Below, piece after piece: positions 8,785 to 19,148 of a stretch of DNA of 56,159 nucleotides (position 1 is its first letter; each line of letters opens with the position of its first letter). The stretch spans positions 1-56,159 of the forward strand of contig JAVBPB010000015.1 in the NCBI GenBank assembly GCA_031549965.1. Reading direction: 5' to 3'. The DNA comes from JAVBPB01 sp031549965 (GTDB lineage Bacteria; Bacillota; Clostridia; Lachnospirales; Lachnospiraceae). The position numbers and the translations under genes were made by a program. Below the pieces are notes generated by a model. It was not told where the DNA came from and ran no database searches. It was given only the letters and a program-made list of their open reading frames with translations.

Positions 8785-9615
8785 ATGAAAGATGTATCAA
8801 TTATAATTGTAAATCATAACACAAAAAACCTTTGCACTCAGGCAATTTCATCTATTGAAAACAGCCAAGAAAAGATAAACTATGAAATCATTGTTGTTGA
8901 CAACTCAAACCGTATTGAAGAACGGTATGAAGGCGGTATACTGATAAAAAACAAAGGTTTTGGAAATGCTTGTAATATAGGAGCTAAAGCAGCAAGTGGA
9001 AAATATCTATTATTTCTCAATCCAGATACAATCCTACACAAAGAAACTCTTACAAAGACAATGACTTATTTAGAACGGCATAAAAAAATAGGGGTACTTG
9101 GAATAAAAGCATTACTTGAAGACGGGACTATTGACCATGCATGTAAGAGAGGATTTCCAACGCCCATTAATTCTTTGTTTTATTTTATAGGATTAGATCG
9201 TATATTTCCCAAAAGTAAGTTTTTTTGTGGATATAGCCTTTCCTACCTTTCACCAGAAGAAATTCATGTAGTAGATTCAGTTTCGGGTGCTTTTATGATG
9301 ATTCCCAAATGGCTTTTTGAAAAAGTTGGCGCATTTGATGAAGATTATTTCATACATTGTGAAGACATAGATCTTTGTTATCGAATAAATAAGATGGGAA
9401 TGAAAGTTGTATATTATGGAAAAGCAAGTATGCTTCATTACAAAACAGGTATACACTTATCTAATAATAAAACACTAATTAATAGTTTTTATGAGAGTAT
9501 GCAGATATTTTATGATAAACACTATCATGGAAGATACCATTGGTTTATAAACGCAATTGTAAAATGGGGAATCAAAATGAAAAAGAATAATGCCTTAAGA
9601 AAGATTAATGGATGA
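8785..9615 (+). CDS. family 2 glycosyltransferase (rhamnosyltransferase-like)
   Basis: This 276-residue GT-A enzyme has an N-terminal SIIIVNHNTKNL nucleotide-binding strand, the metal-binding FLNPDTIL near residue 75, a SGAFMMIPKWLFEKVGAFDEDYFIHCEDIDLCYR acceptor/catalytic block (~170-205, with the ED motif) and HYKTGIH. This pattern is close to WbbL-type transferases that add rhamnose to polyprenyl-linked sugars, though the donor sugar cannot be proven. There is no membrane segment. It opens a six-gene surface-glycan operon; the next ORF overlaps or abuts it. The ribosome binding site is weak (GGGAAGAAAATAAA). Confidence 0.9.
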   Translation: MKDVSIIIVNHNTKNLCTQAISSIENSQEKINYEIIVVDNSNRIEERYEGGILIKNKGFGNACNIGAKAASGKYLLFLNPDTILHKETLTKTMTYLERHKKIGVLGIKALLEDGTIDHACKRGFPTPINSLFYFIGLDRIFPKSKFFCGYSLSYLSPEEIHVVDSVSGAFMMIPKWLFEKVGAFDEDYFIHCEDIDLCYRINKMGMKVVYYGKASMLHYKTGIHLSNNKTLINSFYESMQIFYDKHYHGRYHWFINAIVKWGIKMKKNNALRKING

Positions 9616-9622
9616 GGTAATC

Positions 9623-10558
9623 GTGATTGAAATATTATTAGCAACATATAATGGAGAAAAACACTTAAAGCCACTTCTTGATTCCATAATGCAACAAAGC
9701 ATGAAGAAGTGGCATTTAACGATACAAGATGACTGTTCAGAAGACTTTACAAAACATATTATAAAAGAATATGTAAAGAAGTATCCTGACAAAATTAGAT
9801 TGTTAGAAAACAATCAACGTTTTGGAAGTGCAACAACCAATTTCTTAAATATGCTAACAAAATATAATAGTGTGTATCCATATATTATGTTTTGCGATCA
9901 AGATGATGTATGGCTTGATAATAAAATAGAATTAAGTATACAAAAGATGCAAGAATATGAACAAAAGTATGACAAGAGCACACCAATTCTAATCCATACC
10001 GATTTAACAGTGACAGATGAAAATCTTCAAACAATAAATCCATCTTTATTTCATATGCAAAAAATGGAGTATGAACGAGTGAAATTGAGCCATTTGTTAG
10101 TACAAAATGTAGTGACAGGATGTACAGTTATGATCAATCAGTCTCTTTTTGAATTAATTCGATACAAGATTCCACAAAGGGCAGTCATGCATGATTGGTG
10201 GATGGCAATTGTTACCAGTTGCTTTGGTAAGATTGGCTTTGTAGATCAATCAACTATCCTTTACAGACAGCATGGAAAAAATGCAGTAGGTGCTAAGAAT
10301 GCACGCACATTCAGCTATAAGTTAGAACTTCTTAAAAATGTAGGGAAATTTCGTGTTAGTATAGGGAAAACCTATATACAGGCAGAAGAACTTTACAATT
10401 TATATGGGTCTTCTTTACCCCCAAAAGATAAAAAATTAGTAAAAACATACATGAGCATTCCCAAACACACAAAACCTGTTAGAGTTATAACCGCATGGAG
10501 ATTAAAAAGTGTGAGGGCTGGTTTATGGAGAAAATTAGCAAGTATTTTGTATTTGTAA
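9623..10558 (+). CDS. family 2 glycosyltransferase (cell-wall polysaccharide)
   Basis: This GT-A enzyme of about 312 residues opens with IEILLATYNGEKHL, has TIQDDCSED, the DxD-like FCDQDDVWLDNK near residue 95 and an RAVMHDWWMAI motif near 190, as in RfbF/RgpB-like rhamnosyltransferases. An ATG at 9608 overlaps the preceding gene, but the GTG at 9623 follows GATGAGGT at suitable spacing and gives the usual family N-terminus, so I prefer it; 9608 remains possible. It is translationally coupled to the upstream GT2 and lies 15 bases before the exporter permease. Confidence 0.88.
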   Translation: MIEILLATYNGEKHLKPLLDSIMQQSMKKWHLTIQDDCSEDFTKHIIKEYVKKYPDKIRLLENNQRFGSATTNFLNMLTKYNSVYPYIMFCDQDDVWLDNKIELSIQKMQEYEQKYDKSTPILIHTDLTVTDENLQTINPSLFHMQKMEYERVKLSHLLVQNVVTGCTVMINQSLFELIRYKIPQRAVMHDWWMAIVTSCFGKIGFVDQSTILYRQHGKNAVGAKNARTFSYKLELLKNVGKFRVSIGKTYIQAEELYNLYGSSLPPKDKKLVKTYMSIPKHTKPVRVITAWRLKSVRAGLWRKLASILYL

Positions 10559-10573
10559 ATTAAGGAGCTGTTA

Positions 10574-11359
10574 ATGAAAAAAATATTAATAATAAAACAG
10601 AATTTAGAAAAATATGGATTTCTACTTTCGTGTTTAGTAAAAAGAGATATAGCAATCAAGTATCGCAGATCCATACTTGGCTTATTATGGAGCATGTTAA
10701 ATCCTTTACTCATTATGCTTGTAATTACCTTTGTTTTTCGTTATATGTTTCAAAACAAAATAGAAAATTTTGGTATATACGTATTAACAGGTTCCTTTAT
10801 TTTTAATTTTGTGTCAGAAGCTACTGTAGGATCTATGGGTTCGGTTGTAGATGGCGGGATTCTAATTCGAAAAGTTAAAATACCAAAGGTAGTCTTTCCA
10901 TTGGAAAAATGTGTGTTTTCACTAATAAATGCATTGGCTGCATTAGTAGCAATTATTATGGTTATGATTATAACTGGTGTACCTATTAGGTGGACAATCC
11001 TTTTAACTATATATCCGGTACTCTGTGCTTTTATTTTCGCCTTTGGACTTGGAATGATTTTATCTGTTATGAATGTGTTTTTTAGGGATACAGCCCATTT
11101 ATATCAAGTTTTTATAACAGTTTGGATGTATTTGACTCCAATTATTTATCCAATAGAAATGATTCCTGGGTCGGTATTAACAGTTATAAAGCTAAATCCA
11201 TTATACTATTTTGTTAGTTATTTTAGAAAGATAACGTTATATGGCATAGTTCAGACTTGGAAAGAACATGTCATATGCATATTAATTGCAGCTGTCTTTT
11301 TGACAGTAGGATTAATATTGTTTTATAAAAAGCAAGACAAATTTATTTATTATTTATAG
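10574..11359 (+). CDS. polysaccharide ABC exporter permease (Wzm/TagG type)
   Basis: This 261-residue integral membrane protein has about six hydrophobic segments. Its amphipathic N-terminus (LVKRDIAIKYRRSILGLLWSMLNPLLIM) is diagnostic of Wzm, TagG and KpsM permeases that export lipid-linked glycans. Ahead of the last helices it carries YLTPIIYPIEMIP and LNPLYYFVSYFR. It pairs with the ATPase gene 10 bases downstream and with glycosyltransferases on both sides, so its cargo is probably the polymer built by this operon. It starts with ATG after AAGGAGCTG. Confidence 0.93.
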   Translation: MKKILIIKQNLEKYGFLLSCLVKRDIAIKYRRSILGLLWSMLNPLLIMLVITFVFRYMFQNKIENFGIYVLTGSFIFNFVSEATVGSMGSVVDGGILIRKVKIPKVVFPLEKCVFSLINALAALVAIIMVMIITGVPIRWTILLTIYPVLCAFIFAFGLGMILSVMNVFFRDTAHLYQVFITVWMYLTPIIYPIEMIPGSVLTVIKLNPLYYFVSYFRKITLYGIVQTWKEHVICILIAAVFLTVGLILFYKKQDKFIYYL

Positions 11360-11369
11360 AGGTGTAATT

Positions 11370-12098
11370 TTGACAACAGTGATTGATGTAGAGAATGTAT
11401 CTGTAGCCTTTAGAATGCAGAAAGAACGTACAGATAGTTTAAAAGAATATGTATTAATGGCAGCGAAAAGAAAGCTGCAATATGAGGATTTTTATGCTCT
11501 TTCCCAAGTTACCTTTCAGGTAAAGCAAGGAGATGTGTTTGGAATTGTAGGGTTAAATGGAAGCGGGAAAAGTACCTTATTAAAGACTATTTCAGGAATT
11601 TTAAATCCTACAAGTGGAAAAGTCTCAATTAAAGGAGCAATTTCACCCCTAATTGAATTAGGGGCAGGTTTTGATTTGGAATTAACAGCAAGGGAAAATA
11701 TTTTTTTAAATGGTGCAGTTTTGGGATATACAAAGAAGGAGCTGTTAGAACGGTTTGATGATATTGTAGACTTTAGTGAAATGAAGGATTTTCTGGAAAT
11801 ACCAATGAAGAATTATTCCAGTGGTATGGTGGCACGTTTAGCCTTTGCCATAGCAACATCAAGAAAACCTGAAATTTTAATTGTAGATGAAATACTATCA
11901 GTAGGTGATTTTCAATTTCAACTAAAATGCGAGCAGAGAATAAATCATATGATTCAATCAGGAACAACTGTTTTGCTTGTTTCTCATTCCATAGAACAAA
12001 TAGAAAGACTTTGCAACAATGCACTTTGGCTGGAACATGGAAAAATGAAAAAAGTGGGAAAAGCATCAGATGTGTGTAGTGCATATAAAATTTGTTAG
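11370..12098 (+). CDS. polysaccharide ABC exporter ATPase (Wzt/TagH type)
   Basis: This 242-residue ATPase has Walker A GLNGSGKST, the signature YSSGMVARLAFA, Walker B ILIVDEILSVGD and H-loop VSH. The N-terminal NVSVAFRMQKERTDSLKEYV and the ISPLIELGAGFD segment between Walker A and the signature are typical of the O-antigen/teichoic acid subfamily. It ends right after the nucleotide-binding domain and has no C-terminal glycan-recognition domain, so export would not depend on a Wzt-type terminal modification tag. The start codon is TTG at 11370, with AGAGGTG upstream. Confidence 0.93.
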   Translation: MTTVIDVENVSVAFRMQKERTDSLKEYVLMAAKRKLQYEDFYALSQVTFQVKQGDVFGIVGLNGSGKSTLLKTISGILNPTSGKVSIKGAISPLIELGAGFDLELTARENIFLNGAVLGYTKKELLERFDDIVDFSEMKDFLEIPMKNYSSGMVARLAFAIATSRKPEILIVDEILSVGDFQFQLKCEQRINHMIQSGTTVLLVSHSIEQIERLCNNALWLEHGKMKKVGKASDVCSAYKIC

Positions 12099-12108
12099 GA
12101 GAAGATGG

Positions 12109-14619
12109 ATGGCTAAAAATAAAAGAATTATAAAAAATGTATTTAAAGGGAATAAAGCATCACTTTATTGTTATAAAGTATTATCCAGTGCTTATCATGA
12201 TGGACTGACCAGAACAATTCATAGAATGAAGAATAATTTTGATGAGTCTGTGCCTAGCAGTAATAATTTAGTAGAGGATACATCATATATACAAGCAGTA
12301 TTTGAAAATCCCTTAAAAATAAACAAAATAGATGATGATTTTCAATTAGAGCGTTTATATGCAAAGACTCTGGTTGCTATACAGGTGCATATCTATTATA
12401 CAGACTTATGTAAAGAAATATTTGGACAGGTAAATTTAATTCCAGTTCCTTTTGATTGTTATATTTCAACAGATACAGAAAAAAAAGCAGAAGAAATCAG
12501 AGAGAAGGCAAAAACATTTTTAAACGGTGCAAAAAATATTTTTGTGGAAGTATATGAAAACAGAGGAAGGGATGTAGCCCCATTTATTATTCAAATGAGC
12601 AAAAGGGTTTCTGAGTATGAATATATATGCCACATTCATTCAAAAAAGTCAGTGCAAGGTAGTATTGGAAACAGATGGAGAAGGTATCTTTATAAACATT
12701 TATTTGGAACATCACAAAATATAAGCGGTATATTAAGCAGACTTGAGACAGAACCACGAATTGGACTTATTTTTCCAGAAACTTTTCCATACTTAGAGCT
12801 AGGCATAATTGATACTATATGGAATTGGCGTAATGAAAAGCTTTTAAAAAGACTATCAGGTCTTAATATAGAATCTTTACCATTTCATCCTATATTCCCA
12901 GAAGGATTTATGTTCTGGGGAAGAAGTGATGCATTAATGCCATTGTTTAAATTGGGACTAAAATTTGAAACATTTGAAAAGGAGGAAGGACAGTATCATA
13001 GCACCTTGGCACATGTGATAGAACGTATGCCAGTTTACATTGCGAAAAGCCAAGGTTATGAATATAGGCGTGTTTTTAACCATTGTGTTAAACAGCAAAA
13101 TCAACTAAGCCATAAGAAAAAACGAATTGCCTTATTTGCCCATTATGATTATGAAAATATAGTTTCTCAGAGTGATTTATATTATCTGGATCAAATAAGA
13201 AAAGTGGCAGATAAGGTAGTCTTCATTACAAATTCAGAGTTAGATGAAAAAGAGGTACAAGCCATAAGAGGGATGGCGGATCAGATTATTATAAGAAATA
13301 ATCAGGGATTTGATTTTGGAGCATGGAAAGAAGCAATTTTGGAATTGGGATTTGATTACTTGTTAGAATATGACCAGTTACTTATTTTGAATAACTCTGT
13401 AATAAGTATAGTTTCAGATATGGAGAGAATTTTTAATAAGATGGATAGGAAAGGTCTTGATTTTTGGGGAATTACATATAGCCCCAAAATAAATAAGGCA
13501 GACAAATCGGAGTTAAATTCCTATATACATTCTTATTTTATGGCTTTTGAAAAAAAGGCAATACAATCGCAAGCTTTTTGTAACTTTTGGAAAACCGAAA
13601 GATTGTACCAAAACAAAGAAGATGTGATCAGCAAGCAGGAGTCAATATTAACAAAAGTATTAGCAGAAGAAGGTCTAAAGTATGGTATTTATTTAAATGA
13701 AATCTATGGATATGTAAAACATAAAAAGAATAGACAATATTTATATAATGACCCATATAATATGTTTCTTTTGGGTTCTCCATTTATAAAAAAGAAAAGT
13801 GCTTGTACTGCAAATATATTTGAACGTCAGAAACTTATTTCTTCATTAATACAATTAAATATAAGCTATTACAGGTTTTACGATGAATATCAACGTATTT
13901 TAAATCCAGTACAAGACGTTTTGTTGCAGCTAAATGACGAGGTGTATTTATCTTGTGATGTACCGAAACCGGACAAAATGGGACATTTAAAATGGCTAAA
14001 TGCATTAACTGAAATAGGAAATCACAATGGAATGCGTATATTAGAAATCGGAAGTAGAGAGGTAACGGGAGAATCTGTTGCCAGAGAACATTTTAATGAA
14101 GCAGTTTATGTAGGGTTTGATTATCACCCAGGAAGGAATGTGGATATAGTTGGAGATGTGCACAAGCTTTCTTCTTACTTTAAGGAGGATGAGAAGTTTG
14201 ATATTGTATATTCGTCAGCTTGTTTTGAACATTTTGCAATGCCTTGGATTGTTGCAGTAGAAATTGCAAAGGTTTTAAAAGTGGGGGGATATCTTTTTAT
14301 TGAAACTGTTTTTGCCCATTCATCCCATGAAAGACCATGGAATTTCTTTCAATTTAGTGATTTGGGATTGCAGGTGCTTTTTTCAAAGGCGCTTGGTTTT
14401 GAATGTATTGAAGGGAGTATGTCAAACCCAATTGTAGGAAGATTTTCAAGCCTGGCAGATCGTTACCTGAGATACATGCCTTTACCAGGATTATATTGTC
14501 ATAGTAGCTATTTTGGGAAAAAAGTATTAGAAGTAGAAAATTTTGAGTGGGAAAAGCTTGAAGCAGAAGATATTGTAGGAAATACTAAGTATCCCCAAAT
14601 TCACAAATTTAATCAATAA
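12109..14619 (+). CDS. RgpF-like rhamnan synthesis protein with C-terminal SAM methyltransferase domain
   Basis: The protein has about 836 residues. Two RgpF-like units are visible: one near residues 90-330 (AIQVHIYYTDL, ENRGRDVAPFI, HIHSKKS, FPEGFMFWGRSDA) and one near 345-600 (KKRIALFAHYDYEN, NNQGFDFGAWKEA, ILNNSVIS). A class I methyltransferase follows near 640-790, with glycine motif ILEIGSREVTGES, an acidic GFDYHPG strand and FEHFAMPW. The fusion suggests coupled glycosylation and methylation of a rhamnose-rich wall glycan. The frame extends to 12070 inside the ATPase gene, but the ATG at 12109 has AGGAGA seven bases upstream. The next gene follows after 12 bases. Confidence 0.88.
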   Translation: MAKNKRIIKNVFKGNKASLYCYKVLSSAYHDGLTRTIHRMKNNFDESVPSSNNLVEDTSYIQAVFENPLKINKIDDDFQLERLYAKTLVAIQVHIYYTDLCKEIFGQVNLIPVPFDCYISTDTEKKAEEIREKAKTFLNGAKNIFVEVYENRGRDVAPFIIQMSKRVSEYEYICHIHSKKSVQGSIGNRWRRYLYKHLFGTSQNISGILSRLETEPRIGLIFPETFPYLELGIIDTIWNWRNEKLLKRLSGLNIESLPFHPIFPEGFMFWGRSDALMPLFKLGLKFETFEKEEGQYHSTLAHVIERMPVYIAKSQGYEYRRVFNHCVKQQNQLSHKKKRIALFAHYDYENIVSQSDLYYLDQIRKVADKVVFITNSELDEKEVQAIRGMADQIIIRNNQGFDFGAWKEAILELGFDYLLEYDQLLILNNSVISIVSDMERIFNKMDRKGLDFWGITYSPKINKADKSELNSYIHSYFMAFEKKAIQSQAFCNFWKTERLYQNKEDVISKQESILTKVLAEEGLKYGIYLNEIYGYVKHKKNRQYLYNDPYNMFLLGSPFIKKKSACTANIFERQKLISSLIQLNISYYRFYDEYQRILNPVQDVLLQLNDEVYLSCDVPKPDKMGHLKWLNALTEIGNHNGMRILEIGSREVTGESVAREHFNEAVYVGFDYHPGRNVDIVGDVHKLSSYFKEDEKFDIVYSSACFEHFAMPWIVAVEIAKVLKVGGYLFIETVFAHSSHERPWNFFQFSDLGLQVLFSKALGFECIEGSMSNPIVGRFSSLADRYLRYMPLPGLYCHSSYFGKKVLEVENFEWEKLEAEDIVGNTKYPQIHKFNQ

Positions 14620-14631
14620 AGGAGGTATTGT

Positions 14632-17600
14632 ATGCGAACTGTAACAGAAGAAAGGTGCTTTTTTTGTAATCATGAAGCAGAATTTATTTTGGTTAGAGAT
14701 GGTATGACTGCACTAGAAATTGCCATGTGTAATAAATGTCATGCACCTCTTAGAGCAAATGATGTAATGAAAGTGATCTATGACAGATATACAACTGATT
14801 TGAAAGAGGAAAGTTTATTTAAGAATCTGCAAAGCTTAAAGATATTAAACACTGCTAATAAGGGCTATATTCATGAGGCATTTTGTCATTTGCCAGGATA
14901 TATTTGCAGTGAATATTTTGAAGGTATTCCCAATGGACAGATGGAATCAAATGGATGTTATTGTGTGGATTTATGTAATATTCCGTTTCAGTCGGAAAGT
15001 TTTGATTTAATTATTTCAGAGCATGTTTTTGAACATGTGCCAGATGCGAAAGCAGCTTTTAGTGAGATAGCCCGTGTTTTAAAACCAGGTGGAGTTCATT
15101 TGTTTTCTATTCCTTATTCTGAAGGACTTGAGAGAACCAGACATCGAAAAGGGTATGCTCCATTTTATCACGCCTCATTAGTTTCTTCAAAAGGGGCATT
15201 AGTGCATTATGAATACGGAAAAGATTTATGTGAATTTTCAAAAACACCGACAACTTTTACAAAGTTAGTTTCACACCGCATGTTTTATCACCCAGATGAA
15301 GTAACCGACCTTGAAAATCTAAGATCAAAAAAAATAAAATCAAAAGATTTTGATAGATTAATGTTTGAATTTAAATATAATCCTGTTGTATTTGCACAAG
15401 GAAAATGTGCTCTTGAAACTGAGGATGATTATAAATATGATACGGAATTTTCTCCTGATGCTTCCAGAAATCAATTTTTAATAAAAAATATTACACCAGG
15501 TAGTGTTGTTTTGGAGTTTGGATGCCATACAGGAAGACTTACAAAGTATCTGAAAGAAGAATTAGGTTGTAGTGTGTATATTGTTGAATATGATGAGAAA
15601 GCTTATAAAGTTGCAATCCAATATGCAAAGCTTGGCGTTTGCGGTGATATTATGGATTATACATGGCTGAATACATTTACTGATATACAGTTTGATGCAG
15701 TAATATTTGCTGATGTTTTAGAACATTTAATGGAACCTTTAGATGTATTAAAAGCAGTCGGTCAATTATTAAAACCAGAGGGACAAATATTGGTTTCAAT
15801 ACCCAATGTAGCACACAATAGTATTTTGCTGAATTTATTTAATAATGAATTTAATTATACAGAAGTAGGGCTTTTGGATAAAACCCATATAAGGTTCTTT
15901 GCACAAAAGAACTTAAAGCCTTTTTTTCAAAAAGCCGGATATGATATTGTTTTAGCAGATAATGTAATTGTTCCATATACATTATCAGAACAATTTAGGG
16001 GAATAAATTTTTATAATAGGGAATTGTATCATTTATTGTCAGAAAGAGATGATGGGGATGTTTATCAGTATGTATTACTGTTGAAAAAAATACAATACAT
16101 TGAAAAACACCAAATACAATGTGTAACATACGATAAAGTATCTCAGGGCTCATATAATCTATCAAATGATTCAAAACTCTATGGCAAATGCTATTTGGAT
16201 AAAGGGGAAGGATTTAATGAAGAAAATGTTATTTTGTCATTTGGAACTTACCACACAATAAGCAATGGAATAGATGCAATTTTTAGAATAAAGATAGAAC
16301 AAGAGGTTAAGAATGTAAGGTTTGATCTTCAATCTTCATCATGTATTCTTACTAATTTAGGAGTATATTCAGAAATAGGTAAGTTATCTTTTAGGGCGAC
16401 TAATGGTATTATGTTAACTGATTATCTAATTTTTGAAAATGAACCGCAAATAATGATAGGTATTGATGGCAGGCATTTAAAATTCTTAGAAATTAGAATG
16501 AGAATTATATATGATGAAAAACAATTATATACATTCTTAAGAGAGGTATTAAACACATCTTCATGGAAAGCAACTGCTCCTATTAGAGAAGCAAAAAATA
16601 TTTTAAAGACGGTCAGGGTAAATTATTTTTCTAAAGTAAAACAATATAATGACTTACGCTATTATATTGACAATATGAATATGGATAATAGAAGCTTATA
16701 TCTGGAGGGATGGATCTTTTCTCAAAAAGGTATGATAAAATCAATTCAAATAGAAGCACAGCATAAGAACCATAGAGTAAAGGCAGGTACAATTTTCCAT
16801 TTAGTTAGGGAGGATTGCTTTCAGACATTTCAAAGTGAATATGCAAGAAAATCAGGATTTAAAGCGGAGATAATTTGGGAAGATGTTTCTGAACTGATAG
16901 GTTACAAAATTTATTGTAAATGCTATATGGAAGATGGGAATAAGGTAAAAATTCTTTTGGGAAGGATAAAAGAGCCTATTGGAAAGTATTTAAAGGATTC
17001 TATAAAAAGATATCAATTAAATGAAAAGTCTCATAATGAAATCTTTCAATTAAAAAATAAAAGTACTATAGTTTTTGATATAGATAGTGATTATAGCCCT
17101 AAATCATTTATTTATGAACTAAGGATGAAAGCACACAAAAAAGGTCATGGATTTGCTTTAATTCAATATGAGAAATATAAGGAACATTATATATATCATT
17201 ACTGGTTTGATGAATTAGAGATAAAATTAAAATTTTATAAGGAAAAACAACTATTTGAATTTTTGGAAAAACAAAGAGTGAGGAAAATTTACATTAATCA
17301 ATTAAATGGTTATCCCCTATTGAATCAGTTATATATTTTAAAACTGAAAGAAAAGAAGAATGCAGCACTGACTTTCTTTGTTCATGACAGTGCCATTATA
17401 CTTAATCCAAAATTAAAATCACAATGGGAAGAATTTTTTAACAACTGTAATACGATAAGGTGCTTTTCACATTTTGCAGCCGATAAATTTCAAAATATTT
17501 ATGGCGAAATGAACAATCTAAAGGTACATGGATATGAAAAAAGGTATCTGGGAAAGGTAATAAGGCCTTATAAATTCAGCAATAGTATTCAAATTGGTGT

Positions 17601-19059
17601 AATTGATTCTAAAAAGTCTAAAAGGGAAATAGTTAAGATGCTTTTTGCTATTGAAAATAGTAAAATTAATATGAATATTATCTACTTCGGTAAGGATGAA
17701 TTAAATATTACACATCAAAATTATAAACAGATTAGCCAATATACACCGGAATCCCTGCCATTTTTAATGGTGCAGCATGATATAGACCTTCTCTATATTC
17801 CTGCTTCTAAAACAGAGCTATATTCATTTGTAGTACAATATGGAATGGAGCTAGATATGCCTATTGTATGCACTGAATTTACGGCCGCCAGTGAACAAGT
17901 AAGGGATTATCAAAAATGTTTAGTGCTTAATAAGATAGAGCCTGAAGAGAAGATTAAGGAAATATCCCATTTTATCAAGGACAAATTGCCAACATATACA
18001 CCTTATGGAAGAATACTATTTGTAAGTGAATTTGATGATATGACCAGCCGTTTTAGAGTAACACATTTTATGGAACAGTTAGGTTATCTAGGGGTTTCTT
18101 CTGAACACTTACTGCTTGAACAGGTAGAAACTTATATTCTAAAGGATTATGATGCAGTTGTGATATTTCGTATCAGATATTGTGAGAAGTTGAAAGAATT
18201 TATCCAATCTGCAAAGAAAAGAGGTCTTCCTGTTTTATTTGGAATAGATGATTTCTTATTTAGTTATCAAGAGATTGAGGATTATGCTTCCACATCGGTT
18301 GTTTTAGGTGAAAATTTCAAAGAATTGATAAAAAGCTATTATGACTCAATGAATTTATGTGATGCTTATATTTTATCAACAGAAACCCTTGCAAGGGAAA
18401 CAAGGAAGATATTTAAGGGAAAGACAGCAATTGTAAATCGAAACGTGGCAAGTGCAGAAATGCTGTCACTGTCATTAAAGGCAAAGAAAAGAGCAGTTAA
18501 AAAAGCTGGCCAAGTGGTCATAGGCTATTATTGCAGTGCTATTACCCATACCTTTGATTTTAAGACCCTTGAAGATGTATTGGAACGCTTAATGGAAGAA
18601 TACGATTATTTACATTTAAAAATTGCCGGACCATTTGAAGAAATTGAAAAGTTTAAAAAGTTTAAAGATCGTGTGCATTATTATAAACAAAGAGATTTTA
18701 GGGAACTTCCAGAGCTGCTGGCAAGTTTTGATATTATTTTAATGCCAATTATTGAATCGCTGTTACATCAATGCATTTCAGAAAATAAATGGATGGAAAC
18801 AGGATTAGTAGGTGCTGTAGCAGTTGCTTCTGATACAGAAGAACTTACTCGTGTAATTCAACATGGAAAGACAGGGCTTATTTCTAAAACACAAGAGGAT
18901 TGGTATGAGAATATTTCAAAATTGATAACCGATACAGCGTATAGGGAGGAACTTAGCAGGAATGTGCATGAATATGTTTTGGAAAATTATGTTGCTGAGA
19001 AAACAGGTAAGGAAGCAAAAGACTTTATTTTAAAGTTGATTGTGAAAAACGCAAAATAA
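14632..19059 (+). CDS. giant multidomain protein: two methyltransferases plus C-terminal GT4-like glycosyltransferase
   Basis: The protein has 1475 residues. A CxxC pair region opens it (CFFC, CNKC), then methyltransferase 1 (~100-170, ISEHVFEHVPDAK, RVLKPGG), then methyltransferase 2 (~285-400, VVLEFGCHTGRLT, ADVLEHLMEPLD). A middle part (~510-800) has beta-rich segments that I do not recognise. A region near 830-1110 looks like a degenerate glycosyltransferase. The C-terminus (~1120-1470) resembles family 4 transferases: ILFVSEFDDMTSRFRV, IAGPFEEIEKF, ILMPIIES, ENKWMETGLVGAVAVASD. It presumably modifies or caps the polymer exported by the same operon. It starts with ATG after AAAGGAGG and ends the operon. 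Confidence 0.85.
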   Translation: MRTVTEERCFFCNHEAEFILVRDGMTALEIAMCNKCHAPLRANDVMKVIYDRYTTDLKEESLFKNLQSLKILNTANKGYIHEAFCHLPGYICSEYFEGIPNGQMESNGCYCVDLCNIPFQSESFDLIISEHVFEHVPDAKAAFSEIARVLKPGGVHLFSIPYSEGLERTRHRKGYAPFYHASLVSSKGALVHYEYGKDLCEFSKTPTTFTKLVSHRMFYHPDEVTDLENLRSKKIKSKDFDRLMFEFKYNPVVFAQGKCALETEDDYKYDTEFSPDASRNQFLIKNITPGSVVLEFGCHTGRLTKYLKEELGCSVYIVEYDEKAYKVAIQYAKLGVCGDIMDYTWLNTFTDIQFDAVIFADVLEHLMEPLDVLKAVGQLLKPEGQILVSIPNVAHNSILLNLFNNEFNYTEVGLLDKTHIRFFAQKNLKPFFQKAGYDIVLADNVIVPYTLSEQFRGINFYNRELYHLLSERDDGDVYQYVLLLKKIQYIEKHQIQCVTYDKVSQGSYNLSNDSKLYGKCYLDKGEGFNEENVILSFGTYHTISNGIDAIFRIKIEQEVKNVRFDLQSSSCILTNLGVYSEIGKLSFRATNGIMLTDYLIFENEPQIMIGIDGRHLKFLEIRMRIIYDEKQLYTFLREVLNTSSWKATAPIREAKNILKTVRVNYFSKVKQYNDLRYYIDNMNMDNRSLYLEGWIFSQKGMIKSIQIEAQHKNHRVKAGTIFHLVREDCFQTFQSEYARKSGFKAEIIWEDVSELIGYKIYCKCYMEDGNKVKILLGRIKEPIGKYLKDSIKRYQLNEKSHNEIFQLKNKSTIVFDIDSDYSPKSFIYELRMKAHKKGHGFALIQYEKYKEHYIYHYWFDELEIKLKFYKEKQLFEFLEKQRVRKIYINQLNGYPLLNQLYILKLKEKKNAALTFFVHDSAIILNPKLKSQWEEFFNNCNTIRCFSHFAADKFQNIYGEMNNLKVHGYEKRYLGKVIRPYKFSNSIQIGVIDSKKSKREIVKMLFAIENSKINMNIIYFGKDELNITHQNYKQISQYTPESLPFLMVQHDIDLLYIPASKTELYSFVVQYGMELDMPIVCTEFTAASEQVRDYQKCLVLNKIEPEEKIKEISHFIKDKLPTYTPYGRILFVSEFDDMTSRFRVTHFMEQLGYLGVSSEHLLLEQVETYILKDYDAVVIFRIRYCEKLKEFIQSAKKRGLPVLFGIDDFLFSYQEIEDYASTSVVLGENFKELIKSYYDSMNLCDAYILSTETLARETRKIFKGKTAIVNRNVASAEMLSLSLKAKKRAVKKAGQVVIGYYCSAITHTFDFKTLEDVLERLMEEYDYLHLKIAGPFEEIEKFKKFKDRVHYYKQRDFRELPELLASFDIILMPIIESLLHQCISENKWMETGLVGAVAVASDTEELTRVIQHGKTGLISKTQEDWYENISKLITDTAYREELSRNVHEYVLENYVAEKTGKEAKDFILKLIVKNAK

Positions 19060-19148
19060 TAATATATTAATAATAGAATTATTTGCAGAAAACTAAAGTA
19101 ATGGTCAAACAGCATATCAACATAAAATTGATTGTGATGAAAAATAAG

